A stretch of 64,000 bases of DNA from Mycobacterium sp. 1164966.3. GTDB lineage: Bacteria; Actinomycetota; Actinomycetes; Mycobacteriales; Mycobacteriaceae. Both the position numbers and the translations under genes were made by a program. This document shows positions 1 through 7,754 of this stretch, one piece after another. How positions within the stretch are numbered: position 1 is the stretch's first letter; the number at the start of each line of letters is the position of its first letter. The stretch lies in the NCBI RefSeq assembly GCF_001665395.1, contig NZ_LZSG01000019.1:1-64000 (forward strand), in the 5' to 3' direction. The notes beneath the pieces are model-generated. The model was given only the letters and a program-made list of their open reading frames with translations. It had not been told where the DNA came from and ran no database searches.

Positions 1-180
1 CCGGGGCGGCGCGGGGGGGGGGGCGGTCGGGCTTGCCGGGGGCGACGGCGGGGGCTCCGGATCGGCGTTCGAGACTGCCGGCAACGCGATCGTGATGGCA
101 CTGGCGCCGCTCACCGCGGCGATTGCCAGGGTCGCCCACAGCCCTTTGCTACGTGTCGAGTTTTGGTCCACCTGCTCCAT
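1..180 (-). CDS. apa: Apa (MPT32-like) secreted Pro/Ala-rich glycoprotein, N-terminal part
   Basis: The 60 codons seen start at ATG 178-180 and run off the left edge, so the 3' part is missing. The protein opens [13 protein letters not shown], followed by a hydrophobic segment and a signal-peptidase-like ANAD/SNAD site. It then turns into a Pro/Ala-rich stretch beginning DPEPPPSPP. This order matches the alanine- and proline-rich secreted protein Apa (Rv1860) of M. tuberculosis, a Sec-exported, O-mannosylated cell-surface and culture-filtrate antigen and adhesin. The gene lies just downstream of modC on the same strand, as in M. tuberculosis. The Pro codons include an uninterrupted run of 11 G on the plus strand (13-23), which could slip or be a sequencing error. 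Identity rests on the leader and the Pro-rich start; the globular domain is outside the window. Confidence 0.85.
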   Translation of the reverse strand, partial: MEQVDQNSTRSKGLWATLAIAAVSGASAITIALPAVSNADPEPPPSPPASPTAPPPAPPR

Positions 181-294
181 GGCGACGAACCTACCGTGTT
201 ACGGCTGTGACGCAAGGAAGCGCCTCTGCCGTTGCGGCGCGGTTTTCCCGATGTTGCCGATCCGCAATGTGTGACCGGACAGGCTCCGGACAAG

Positions 295-1437
295 CTATTG
301 ACGCCTCGGCCCACCTGGCGCGGGATAAAGCGTCACTTCGTGAGCTTTGATGCTGAACCACACCCGCTCCCCCGGCGTCAGACGCAGCTCCGCAGCTGCG
401 TCGACGGTGATTTCGGCGGCCAGGCCGGGTGCGCCGTCGGGCTGCTCCTGAGCGCGCACCAAGACCGCGGATCCGCGGGCGTCCAGTTCCGCGACGGTCA
501 CCTCGACGGTGTTGCGCGGACTGCCGTGAGGCATGTCCTGATACACCGCGACCGCGGTAGGCGGGAACACAGCTATCGCGTTCTGGCCGTCAGTGGGCTC
601 CCCGAACTCGCTGCCGGGCAACGGATTCGGGTTTCCATGCAGGTGTGCGCCGGATCGGGCGTGCAGCGAGCCGTCCGGGCCGATGGTTCCGTTCACCAGG
701 TTGACACCCGCCACGCGCGCCCCGAAATGGCTGCGCGGCCGTGCCAGCACCTCGACGACCGGGCCGATCTCGGCGATTTTGCCGCACTCGAGCACCAGTA
801 CCCGGTCGGCCAGCGTGAACACATCCAGCAAATCGTGGGTGACCAGGATTACTGCGCAGCCGCTGCGACTGACAACGGTACGCAACACCGCTCGGATCGC
901 CGCCGCAGCGGCGACGTCGAGGCCGGTCAGCGGCTCGTCGAGCAGCAGCACGTCAGGTTCGGCCGCCAGCGCCCGGGCGATCGCGACCCGCTGAGCCTGC
1001 CCCCCGGACAGCTGCCGCGGCTTGCGGTCGGCGAACAGCTCGGCGTCCACCTCGCGCAGCCAGCGCCGCGCCTTCGACGCGTTCGCCCGCGCGCGGCCCG
1101 GCGCGAACATCCCGAACATGCCGTCGCGGCTGCGCGGCCCGAACGCCACGTTGGCGGCCACGCTCAGATGCGGGAACAGCAACGGCTTTTGCAGCAGCAG
1201 CCCAACCCGGCGGTCGTGCGTGGACACATGCACGCCGGCTTCGGTGTCGGTCAGCACCCGATCCCCCAAACGCACCACGCCTGCGTCGGGCCGAATCAGC
1301 CCAGCGATCACGTGCAGCGCGGTGGATTTGCCCGCGCCATTGGGCCCGAGCACCGCGAGCACCTCGCCGGCGGAGACCGAGAAGGACACATCCAGATGGC
1401 GCTCTGCGAAGACCGCGCGCAGCTGCAACTCAGTCAT
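295..1437 (-). CDS. modC: Molybdate ABC transporter ATP-binding protein ModC
   Basis: ATPase that drives molybdate import at the inner face of the plasma membrane together with ModB and the substrate-binding lipoprotein ModA. The 380-residue protein starts MTELQLRAVF. It has a Walker A motif GPNGAGKST at about residues 31-39, an ABC signature LSGGQAQR and a Walker B LLLDEP. After about residue 290 there is a C-terminal TOBE/Mop-like domain that in ModC binds molybdate or regulates the ATPase. The length is close to the M. tuberculosis protein (about 369 residues). The ATG at 1435-1437 is preferred over the longer open frame because it lies 2 bases after the modB stop, as expected for a coupled operon. 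Confidence 0.93.
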   Translation of the reverse strand: MTELQLRAVFAERHLDVSFSVSAGEVLAVLGPNGAGKSTALHVIAGLIRPDAGVVRLGDRVLTDTEAGVHVSTHDRRVGLLLQKPLLFPHLSVAANVAFGPRSRDGMFGMFAPGRARANASKARRWLREVDAELFADRKPRQLSGGQAQRVAIARALAAEPDVLLLDEPLTGLDVAAAAAIRAVLRTVVSRSGCAVILVTHDLLDVFTLADRVLVLECGKIAEIGPVVEVLARPRSHFGARVAGVNLVNGTIGPDGSLHARSGAHLHGNPNPLPGSEFGEPTDGQNAIAVFPPTAVAVYQDMPHGSPRNTVEVTVAELDARGSAVLVRAQEQPDGAPGLAAEITVDAAAELRLTPGERVWFSIKAHEVTLYPAPGGPRRQ

Positions 1438-1439
1438 CG

Positions 1440-2234
1440 CTACCTCGCGTCGGTCCCGGTCAGCCGGCGAGTCCCCAGACCCAGCACCACCAGCGCCGCC
1501 ACCGCGACGAGCAGGATCGACAACGCCACCGCCGCATCCGGGTCCGTCACCCGCTGCAGGTAGATCTCCAGTGGCAGGGTCCGAGTAACACCCTGGCGGG
1601 ATCCGGCGAACGTCAGCGTCGCCCCGAACTCCCCCAGCGACCTGGCGAATGCCAGCACGGCGCCGGACGCCACGCCGGGAAGCAGCAGCGGCAGGGTGAC
1701 CCGCCACCACACCGTGCTGGGCCGCGCCCCCAGCGTCGACGCCACCACCTCGTAATCGCCCCCGGCGGTGCGCGCGGCGCCCTCGAGGGAAATCACCAGA
1801 AACGGCAACGAGACGAAGGTCTGCGCCAGCACCACAGCAGTCGTGCTGAACGCGATGCTGACACCGGCGGCCTCCAGGTATTGCCCGATCAGCCCGAGCC
1901 GGCCGAACGCGTAGAGCAGCGCAATGCCGCCGACCACCGGCGGCAGCACCAGCGGCAGCAGGATCAGCGGACGCAGCAGCCGCACTATGCGCGTGTCGCT
2001 GCGGGCCAGCACCAGCGCCATCGGCACACCCAGCAGCACGCAGAGCAGGGTGCTTGCCGCGGCGGTCTTGAGGCTGAGGTACAGCGCCGCCGCGGATGAC
2101 GTGCTGGTGATCAGCGACCAAAAGTGCAGCCAGTCGACTTTGATGGCGATCGCCAGCAGCGGCAGCACCACGAACGCGGTCCCCGCGGCGGCGGGTATGT
2201 ATACCCACCGGGGCAGGTGCGTCGGCCGGTACAT
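1440..2234 (-). CDS. modB: Molybdate ABC transporter permease ModB
   Basis: Membrane channel of the molybdate importer. The 264-residue protein starts [14 protein letters not shown] and has about five hydrophobic segments. The EAA-type cytoplasmic loop that contacts the ATPase is seen near residues 165-195 ([17 protein letters not shown]... then [16 protein letters not shown]). Length and sequence agree with Rv1858. The start lies 9 bases after the modA stop and the stop lies 2 bases before the modC start, so modA-modB-modC read as one transcript. Confidence 0.95.
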   Translation of the reverse strand: MYRPTHLPRWVYIPAAAGTAFVVLPLLAIAIKVDWLHFWSLITSTSSAAALYLSLKTAAASTLLCVLLGVPMALVLARSDTRIVRLLRPLILLPLVLPPVVGGIALLYAFGRLGLIGQYLEAAGVSIAFSTTAVVLAQTFVSLPFLVISLEGAARTAGGDYEVVASTLGARPSTVWWRVTLPLLLPGVASGAVLAFARSLGEFGATLTFAGSRQGVTRTLPLEIYLQRVTDPDAAVALSILLVAVAALVVLGLGTRRLTGTDAR

Positions 2235-2243
2235 GGCTGGTAG

Positions 2244-3008
2244 TCAGGGGTTGGCTTGTGGTGTCTGAAAGCCGAACTGGGCCAACACTTTCTGGCCCGT
2301 CGGGGAGGTCACCAGGGTGACGAATTTCTGGGCCAGGGTGGGTTGAGGTGCCTTTTTGAGCATCGCGATGGGATAGACGTTGACCGCCCCGGCGGCTTCG
2401 GGGAAGTTGACGGTCGCCACTTTGTTTGCGGCACTGCGTGCGTCGGTGATGTAGACCAGCCCGGCGTCGGCTTGTCGAGTGGTGACTTTGTTGAGGACGT
2501 CGGTCACGCTGAGTTCCTCACTGACCGGACTGAGGCGCACCCCGGTGGAGTCTTCGATGCGATGCGTCGCCGACCCGCAGGGCACCGGCTGCTGGCAGAT
2601 CACCACGCGCAGACCCGGCTTAGCCAGGTCGGCGAACGAGGTGACCCGCTGCGGATTGTCCGGCGCGGTGACGATGACCAAGGTGTTGGAGGCGAAGTTG
2701 CCCGGATCACCGGCCAGCAGACCCGCTTTGGCGACCGTCTCCATCTGCGCGGTGTCGGCCGACGCGAAGACGTCGGCAGTTGCTCCCTGCGTCAACCGGG
2801 TCGCCAGCTCCGAAGAACCGGCGAAGTCGAATTCCACGCTGCTGCCGGGATTGTCGGTTTTGAATTGCTGACCGATCTGCGTGAACGCCGGTTTCAGCGA
2901 AGCCGCCGCGAACACCACCACCGCGGACGGCGACTTCGGACCGCACGCGAGCAAGCCCGACGCCAATACGGCCGACAGCACTCTGGCCAGGACCCCGATC
3001 GGACGCAT
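2244..3008 (-). CDS. modA: Molybdate-binding lipoprotein ModA
   Basis: Extracytoplasmic molybdate/tungstate receptor that delivers the anion to ModBC. The 254-residue protein has an N-terminal signal peptide ending in a lipobox (GLLAC, Cys near residue 22), so it should be lipid-anchored to the outer face of the plasma membrane. The mature part begins with the family pattern VVVFAAASLKPAFTQIG and includes FDFAGSSELATRL, both typical of periplasmic ModA. It is the first gene of modABC. The upstream 287 bases (3009-3295) are shared with the divergent SDR gene; no ModE-type operator was recognised there. Confidence 0.95.
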   Translation of the reverse strand: MRPIGVLARVLSAVLASGLLACGPKSPSAVVVFAAASLKPAFTQIGQQFKTDNPGSSVEFDFAGSSELATRLTQGATADVFASADTAQMETVAKAGLLAGDPGNFASNTLVIVTAPDNPQRVTSFADLAKPGLRVVICQQPVPCGSATHRIEDSTGVRLSPVSEELSVTDVLNKVTTRQADAGLVYITDARSAANKVATVNFPEAAGAVNVYPIAMLKKAPQPTLAQKFVTLVTSPTGQKVLAQFGFQTPQANP

Positions 3009-3295
3009 CGGCCCAACCTATCTCGCTGGTGTCCGGGCCCGGAACGCCCTGAAGGTGCTAGCCGAATAGTTATGCAATTCGTCCGCGCGTCGCGGAGGTG
3101 TGGAGTTTCGCCAAAGAGCTACTGTCCAGTAACATTGGCCGGAGTCGACGCCATAACACGCTGAGATTCCAGGCAATGCAGTTCCGGCGGCCGCTGTGGT
3201 CCAACGGTTGAGCCGCCGTCGGAACTAGGTTCGCTGCAGCAAATGCGCTGGTGAACGGCCCAGGGTCTGGGTTCAACGTTGAACACGAGGAGGTC

Positions 3296-3973
3296 ATGGC
3301 AGTGGAGGTGCTGGTCACCGGAGGCGACACCGATCTAGGGCGAGTAGTAGCCGAAGGCTTCCGCGAGGACGGCCACAAGGTAACCCTGGTAGGCGCCCGC
3401 CGTGGCGATCTCGAGGTCGTCGCTAAGGAACTCGACGTGGACGCCATCGTCTGCGACACCATGGACCCCAGCAGCCTCGCCGAGGTGCGCGGGCTATTCC
3501 CCCATCACCTGGACACCATCGTCAACCTGCCGACGCCGCGCTGGGAAGCGGGCGATCCCCGCACCTATTCGTTGGCCGACACCGCCAACGCATGGCGCAA
3601 TGCGCTGGACGCGACGGTGCTCTCGGCGGTGCTGACCGTGCAGGCCGTGGGCGACCACCTGCGTTCGGGCGGGTCCATCATCAGCGTGGTGGCGGAAAAC
3701 CCGCCCCCGGGCAGCGTGGACGCCGCGATCAAGGCGACTCTGTCCAGCTGGGTTGCGGGGCAGGCAGAAGTTTTCGGCACCCGCGGGATCACGGTCAATG
3801 CGGTGGCATGCGGTCGCAGCGTGCAGCCCGGGTACGACGGCCTCGCGCACACACCGCCGTCGGTCGCGGCTGAGATCGCCCGGCTGGCGCGGTTCCTCAC
3901 GACGTCGGCGGCTCGCCACATCACCGGCCAGACGCTGCACGTCAGTCACGGCGCGCTGGCCCATTTCGCCTGA
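3296..3973 (+). CDS. Short-chain dehydrogenase/reductase-like protein (Rv1856c-like)
   Basis: Putative Rossmann-fold oxidoreductase of 225 residues, the same length as Rv1856c. The N-terminus VEVLVTGGDTDLGRVVAEGF is a variant of the SDR TGxxxGxG cofactor loop. The C-terminal part (ARLARFLTTSAARHITGQTLHVSHG) is the usual SDR tail. The canonical Ser-Tyr-Lys catalytic set is not obvious: the YxxxK region reads AAIKATLSSW, so it may be a non-catalytic or atypical SDR. The ATG at 3296 is chosen because an AGGAGG-like ribosome site (CGAGGAGGTC) sits just before it; longer in-frame starts lack one. The substrate is unknown. Confidence 0.82.
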   Translation: MAVEVLVTGGDTDLGRVVAEGFREDGHKVTLVGARRGDLEVVAKELDVDAIVCDTMDPSSLAEVRGLFPHHLDTIVNLPTPRWEAGDPRTYSLADTANAWRNALDATVLSAVLTVQAVGDHLRSGGSIISVVAENPPPGSVDAAIKATLSSWVAGQAEVFGTRGITVNAVACGRSVQPGYDGLAHTPPSVAAEIARLARFLTTSAARHITGQTLHVSHGALAHFA

Positions 3974-4026
3974 GCCCCGTCCAGGGCGCTGTCTCAACCG
4001 CCGGGCCGATCGCTACGGTTGACACC

Positions 4027-4935
4027 GTGGCGATCAAGCTCGGATTTCAAATTCCCAACTTTTCCTATGACACCGGCGTAGAAAAGCTCTTCCCTACGGT
4101 TATCGCGCAGGCCCAAGAAGCCGAAAAAGCTGGCTACGACTCGCTTTTCGTGATGGACCACTTCTACCAACTGCCCATGCTGGGTCCTCCGGACGCGCCG
4201 ATGCTCGAGGGCTACACCGCCCTGGCTGCGTTGGCGACCGCGACCGAACGTCTGCAGTTAGGCACGTTGGTGACCGGCAACACCTACCGCAATCCGGCGC
4301 TGCTGGCCAAGATCATCACTTCTTTGGATGTGGTGAGCGCCGGCCGGGCGATCCTGGGCATCGGCGCCGGCTGGTACGAGCTCGAACACCGCCAGCTCGG
4401 CTTCGAATTCGGTACGTTCACCGACCGTTTCCAGCGACTCGAAGAGGCGTTGCAGATCCTTGTGCCGATGATCAAGGGCGAGCGGCCCACATTCTCCGGA
4501 AAGTGGTACCACGCCGAATCGGCGACGGCCGAGCCGCGATACCGCGACCGCATCCCGATCATGATCGGCGGCGGCGGCGAGAAGAAGACCTTCGCTATTG
4601 CCGCCCGCTGCGCCGATCACCTCAACATCATCGCGGGGCTCGACGAGCTCCCACGCAAGGTAGACGCGCTCAAGGCGCGCTGCGACGAGGCCGGCCGAGA
4701 CCCGGCGACCATCGATACCAGCCTGATGTTGACGGTGTTGCTCGATGGCAAATTCGACCCCGACCGGGCGAACCCGCGCATGGTGGCCGGCAGCGCGGAG
4801 CAGATCGCCGAGCAGGTGCAGGCGAGAATCCTGGACGTCGGCGTCGGTGGGGTGATCGTCAATATGCCGAATGGGCACACCCCCGGTGTCATCACGACAG
4901 TCGCCGAGACGCTGCGACCGCTGTTCGGCATGTAG
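4027..4935 (+). CDS. LLM-class F420-dependent oxidoreductase (Rv1855c-like)
   Basis: Luciferase-like monooxygenase fold enzyme of 302 residues. The start LGFQIPNFSYDTG and the patterns DSLFVMDHFYQ, LGTLVTGNTYRNPALLAK and ILGIGAGWYELEH are hallmarks of the actinobacterial F420-dependent LLM family, which uses reduced deazaflavin for hydride transfer. The substrate is unknown. The start is GTG at 4027, 53 bases after the SDR stop, so both may share a transcript. The stop at 4935 is followed by the ndh promoter region. Confidence 0.88.
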   Translation: MAIKLGFQIPNFSYDTGVEKLFPTVIAQAQEAEKAGYDSLFVMDHFYQLPMLGPPDAPMLEGYTALAALATATERLQLGTLVTGNTYRNPALLAKIITSLDVVSAGRAILGIGAGWYELEHRQLGFEFGTFTDRFQRLEEALQILVPMIKGERPTFSGKWYHAESATAEPRYRDRIPIMIGGGGEKKTFAIAARCADHLNIIAGLDELPRKVDALKARCDEAGRDPATIDTSLMLTVLLDGKFDPDRANPRMVAGSAEQIAEQVQARILDVGVGGVIVNMPNGHTPGVITTVAETLRPLFGM

Positions 4936-5004
4936 CCCAGCACACTCTCGCGACGCCGTTGTGGCTGATTACACAGGCTCGCGCTTGGGTATCTAGTCGC
5001 CGGC

Positions 5005-5032
5005 TTGACTACGCTTGGCTGCGGAGTAGCTA
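5005..5032 (+). promoter_or_regulatory. Candidate sigma-A-type promoter for ndh
   Basis: TTGACT at 5005-5010 and TAGCTA at 5027-5032 are separated by 16 bases and lie 45 bases before the ndh start. The -35 matches the consensus at five of six positions; the -10 is weaker. This is a pattern match only. Confidence 0.45.
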
Positions 5033-5076
5033 ACTGCAGTCGAACGCCGATGGAGCCTCGTCAGGAGCAGCCGAAC

Positions 5077-6465
5077 ATGAGTCCCGAGCAAGAAGTCCCA
5101 GCTGCTCCCAAGCGTCGGCATCAGGTGGTGATCATCGGCTCGGGCTTCGGCGGACTCAACGCGGCAAAGAAACTCAAGCGCGCCGACGTCGACATCAAGC
5201 TGATCGCCCGCACCACCCATCACCTTTTCCAGCCGTTGCTGTACCAGGTGGCCACCGGGATCATCTCTGAGGGGGAAATCGCCCCGCCCACCCGTGTCGT
5301 CCTGCGCAAGCAGCGCAACGCGCAGGTGCTGCTGGGCAATGTGACCCATATCGATCTGGCCAATCAGCGCGTCATCTCGGAGTTGCTCGGCCACACCTAC
5401 GAAACTCCGTACGACACGCTGATCGTCGCCGCCGGCGCCGGCCAGTCCTACTTCGGCAACGACCATTTCGCCGAATTCGCACCCGGCATGAAATCGATCG
5501 ACGACGCCCTGGAGCTGCGCGGGCGCATTTTGAGCGCCTTCGAACAGGCCGAACGGTCGAACGATCCGGAACGACGCGAGAAGCTGTTGACCTTCACCGT
5601 CGTCGGCGCCGGTCCGACCGGTGTGGAAATGGCCGGGCAGATTGCCGAATTGGCCGAACATACGTTGAAGGGCGCGTTCCGCCACATCGACTCCACCAAG
5701 GCGCGGGTGATCCTGCTGGACGCCGCCCCCGCGGTATTGCCGCCGATGGGTGGGAAGCTCGGTCAGCGGGCCGCCGCGCGGCTGGAGAAGATGGGCGTGG
5801 AGATCCAGCTCGGCGCGATGGTCACCGACGTGGACCGCAACGGAATCACCGTCAGGGATTCCGACGGCACCGAGCGGCGCATCGAGTCGGCCTGCAAGGT
5901 GTGGTCCGCCGGAGTCCAGGCGAGCCGGCTGGGCCGGGACCTCGCCGAACAGTCGCCTGTGGAACTCGACCGGGCGGGCCGGGTTCAGGTGCTGCCGGAC
6001 CTGTCCATCCCCGGATACCCGAACGTCTTCGTCGTCGGGGATATGGCCGCGGTGGACGGCGTGCCCGGCGTTGCACAGGGTGCCATCCAGGGCGCCAAGT
6101 ACGTTGCGACGACGATCAAGGCCGAACTCGCGGGCGCCGACCCCACCCAACGGGAACCCTTCCAGTACTTCGACAAGGGTTCGATGGCCACCGTGTCGCG
6201 CTTCTCCGCTGTGGCCAAGATCGGGCCGCTCGAGTTCAGCGGCTTCATCGCCTGGCTGATCTGGCTGGTCTTGCACCTGGTGTATCTGATCGGATTCAAG
6301 ACCAAGATCACCACGCTGCTGTCCTGGACGGTGACCTTCCTCAGCACTCGTCGCGGTCAGCTCACCATCACCGACCAGCAGGCTTTCGCCCGAACGCGCC
6401 TCGAACAGCTGGCCGAGCTGGCCGCCGAGGCGCAAGACGCGGCGACCACCAGAGTGGCCAGCTGA
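5077..6465 (+). CDS. ndh: Type II (non-proton-pumping) NADH dehydrogenase
   Basis: Peripheral membrane flavoprotein that oxidises NADH and reduces menaquinone at the start of the respiratory chain. The 462-residue protein matches Rv1854c in length and nearly throughout. It has an FAD Rossmann motif VVIIGSGFGGLNAAKK near residue 20, a second NADH-binding dinucleotide fold TVVGAGPTGVEMAG near residues 180-195, and the FAD-contacting VFVVGDMAAV. A hydrophobic stretch (FIAWLIWLVLHLVYLIGF) about 75 residues from the C-terminus fits membrane docking. The ATG at 5077 gives MSPEQEVPAAPKRRHQ, which agrees with the M. tuberculosis start; a longer frame from 5005 overlaps the promoter. The downstream neighbour is convergent, with only 3 bases between stops. 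Confidence 0.96.
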   Translation: MSPEQEVPAAPKRRHQVVIIGSGFGGLNAAKKLKRADVDIKLIARTTHHLFQPLLYQVATGIISEGEIAPPTRVVLRKQRNAQVLLGNVTHIDLANQRVISELLGHTYETPYDTLIVAAGAGQSYFGNDHFAEFAPGMKSIDDALELRGRILSAFEQAERSNDPERREKLLTFTVVGAGPTGVEMAGQIAELAEHTLKGAFRHIDSTKARVILLDAAPAVLPPMGGKLGQRAAARLEKMGVEIQLGAMVTDVDRNGITVRDSDGTERRIESACKVWSAGVQASRLGRDLAEQSPVELDRAGRVQVLPDLSIPGYPNVFVVGDMAAVDGVPGVAQGAIQGAKYVATTIKAELAGADPTQREPFQYFDKGSMATVSRFSAVAKIGPLEFSGFIAWLIWLVLHLVYLIGFKTKITTLLSWTVTFLSTRRGQLTITDQQAFARTRLEQLAELAAEAQDAATTRVAS

Positions 6466-6468
6466 CCG

Positions 6469-6894
6469 TCAGCGCGCCTCGAGGTTCTGTAGCCGCACCT
6501 GACCGCGGGCGACCGTACGGTCATTGGCGTCGGTGACGGTGACCAGCCAGAGTTGTTGACTACGACCGCGATGGATCGGTTCGGCAGCGCCGTACACCAT
6601 GCCCGAGCCGATAGAGCGCAAGAAATCCGTGTTGTTGTTGACGCCCACCACGTTTCCGCCGAGGCCGCTCCCAGGCGAATTCAGCCAGGTGTAGGCCGCC
6701 ACGCTGGCCATGCTCTCGATCATCGAGCAGTAAACGCCGCCGTGCACCAGCCCCATCGGCTGCAGCAGTTTGTGGGTGACCTCGAGTTGCGCGCGGGCGC
6801 CGTCGGGGGTGAGTTCGGTGAACCGCAGCCCCAGCTCGGAATCGAAAGGCGCGGTGAAGTTCTCCGGAAGGGTCACGTCCGACGACACGTTCAT
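6469..6894 (-). CDS. PaaI/DUF4442-type hotdog thioesterase (Rv1847-like)
   Basis: Predicted acyl-CoA thioesterase of 141 residues. It shows the hotdog-fold core LLQPMGLVHGGVYCSMIESMASVA, in which the HGG motif caps the central helix and positions the acyl-CoA thioester, and later VGVNNNTDFLRS. It matches Rv1847 in length. The acyl substrate is unknown. In M. tuberculosis this gene sits next to ureABCFGD; here the stop lies 3 bases from the convergent ndh stop and no urease gene is present. Upstream are a hairpin and an iron-box-like site, which suggests iron-responsive expression. Confidence 0.85.
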   Translation of the reverse strand: MNVSSDVTLPENFTAPFDSELGLRFTELTPDGARAQLEVTHKLLQPMGLVHGGVYCSMIESMASVAAYTWLNSPGSGLGGNVVGVNNNTDFLRSIGSGMVYGAAEPIHRGRSQQLWLVTVTDANDRTVARGQVRLQNLEAR

Positions 6895-6969
6895 GTGTCT
6901 ACACCATCGGCCGATCCCTGTTCGTCGTGGCCGATTCCCTCCCCAGAAAACAGGCCGGGAAACAGGCGA

Positions 6970-6994
6970 GCCCCGTGCAACCCAGGCACGGGGC
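6970..6994 (-). terminator. Perfect 9-bp hairpin in the thioesterase leader (attenuator candidate)
   Basis: GCCCCGTGC at 6970-6978 pairs with GCACGGGGC at 6986-6994 across a 7-base loop. Read on the minus strand it lies about 76 bases before the thioesterase start and is followed by T-rich segments (CTGTTTCCC and CTGTTTTC), so it could terminate or attenuate the leader transcript. Confidence 0.4.
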
Positions 6995-7072
6995 CCGCCG
7001 ATCGAGTAGACCGGGGGTCGCTGCAGCCCTCAGGACTCTGCCGCGGTCATTGTTCGCTCGACGGGATTTAGA

Positions 7073-7091
7073 ATAGGCAAGGCTGCCCTAA
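7073..7091. promoter_or_regulatory. IdeR-like iron box
   Basis: ATAGGCAAGGCTGCCCTAA matches 14 of 19 positions of the mycobacterial IdeR consensus TTAGGTTAGGCTAACCTAA, including the right half-site CCTAA. IdeR with Fe2+ represses genes carrying such boxes. Its place between divergent genes would let it act on the thioesterase, on blaI-blaR, or on both. The mismatches leave real doubt. Confidence 0.5.
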
Positions 7092-7275
7092 TTTTGCAAG
7101 GGTAGGCCGGCCGGATTGTTCGGCGCTCCGGGCGCGCGAAACTTGTCGGCCGTCGGTGTTACCAGGGTCACACCCACGTCTATAAAGGCCGGTTTACCAG
7201 TGCCTGGTGTCCGCTGGGCGCCCAAGCGCGACCGGCCTGGCCGTGCGACGGGCGGCTTCGCATACGACAACCGGT

Positions 7276-7297
7276 AGTAAGCCGGAGTACGCTTATT
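7276..7297. promoter_or_regulatory. Dyad upstream of blaI (possible BlaI operator)
   Basis: AGTAAGC at 7276-7282 and GCTTATT at 7291-7297 form an inverted repeat (6 of 7) with an 8-base centre, 27 bases before the blaI start. BlaI repressors commonly bind such dyads and control their own operon. The match to a BlaI consensus was not verified. Confidence 0.35.
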
Positions 7298-7323
7298 GGA
7301 CGTCTGATGGAGATGAACGAACT

Positions 7324-7740
7324 ATGGCCAAGCTGACTCGGCTGGGTGATCTGGAACGAACGGTGATGGACCATTTGTGGTCCACACCGGAACCCCAAAC
7401 CGTTCGCCAAGTCCACGAAGCGCTGTCCGCGCGGCGTGACCTCGCGTACACCACGGTGATGACGGTGCTGCAACGGTTGGCCAAGAAGAATCTGGTTTCC
7501 CAGATTCGCGACGACCGGGCGCACAGGTATGCGCCCGTGCACGGCCGCGACGAACTGGTGGCCGGGCTGATGGTCGACGCGCTCGCCCAGGCCGAGGACT
7601 CTGGGGACAGGCAAGCCGCGCTGGTGCACTTCGTCGAGCGCGTCGGGGCCGACGAGGCCGACGCACTGCGTCGAGCGCTCGCCGAACTGGAAGCAAATCA
7701 ACGCAATACGCCTTCTGCTGGCGTTACTGCGGAGGACTGA
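7324..7740 (+). CDS. blaI: BlaI/MecI-family transcriptional repressor
   Basis: Winged-helix DNA-binding repressor of 138 residues, identical in length to Rv1846c. The BlaI signature is present: MAKLTRLGDLERTVMDHLWS, then QTVRQVHEAL, YTTVMTVLQRLAKKNLV and the C-terminal dimerisation helices. In M. tuberculosis BlaI represses blaC and its own operon and is released on beta-lactam exposure. The ATG at 7324 is the start that matches the family; upstream in-frame codons lie in the regulatory region. It is followed after 14 bases by the membrane metalloprotease gene that would form its sensor. Confidence 0.94.
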   Translation: MAKLTRLGDLERTVMDHLWSTPEPQTVRQVHEALSARRDLAYTTVMTVLQRLAKKNLVSQIRDDRAHRYAPVHGRDELVAGLMVDALAQAEDSGDRQAALVHFVERVGADEADALRRALAELEANQRNTPSAGVTAED

Positions 7741-7754
7741 GGGAGACTGGCAGC

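Larger units (their letters stand above)
6895..7323. promoter_or_regulatory. Divergent regulatory region between the thioesterase and blaI
   Basis: No gene was found in these 429 bases. It holds a hairpin (6970-6994), two direct AAACAGGC copies (6948-6955 and 6960-6967), an IdeR-like box (7073-7091) and a dyad just before blaI (7276-7297). These are annotated separately. Confidence 0.6.

Noticed and set aside
3009..3295. ModE-type operator or molybdenum-cofactor riboswitch upstream of modA
   Set aside because: No convincing dyad or riboswitch core could be identified.
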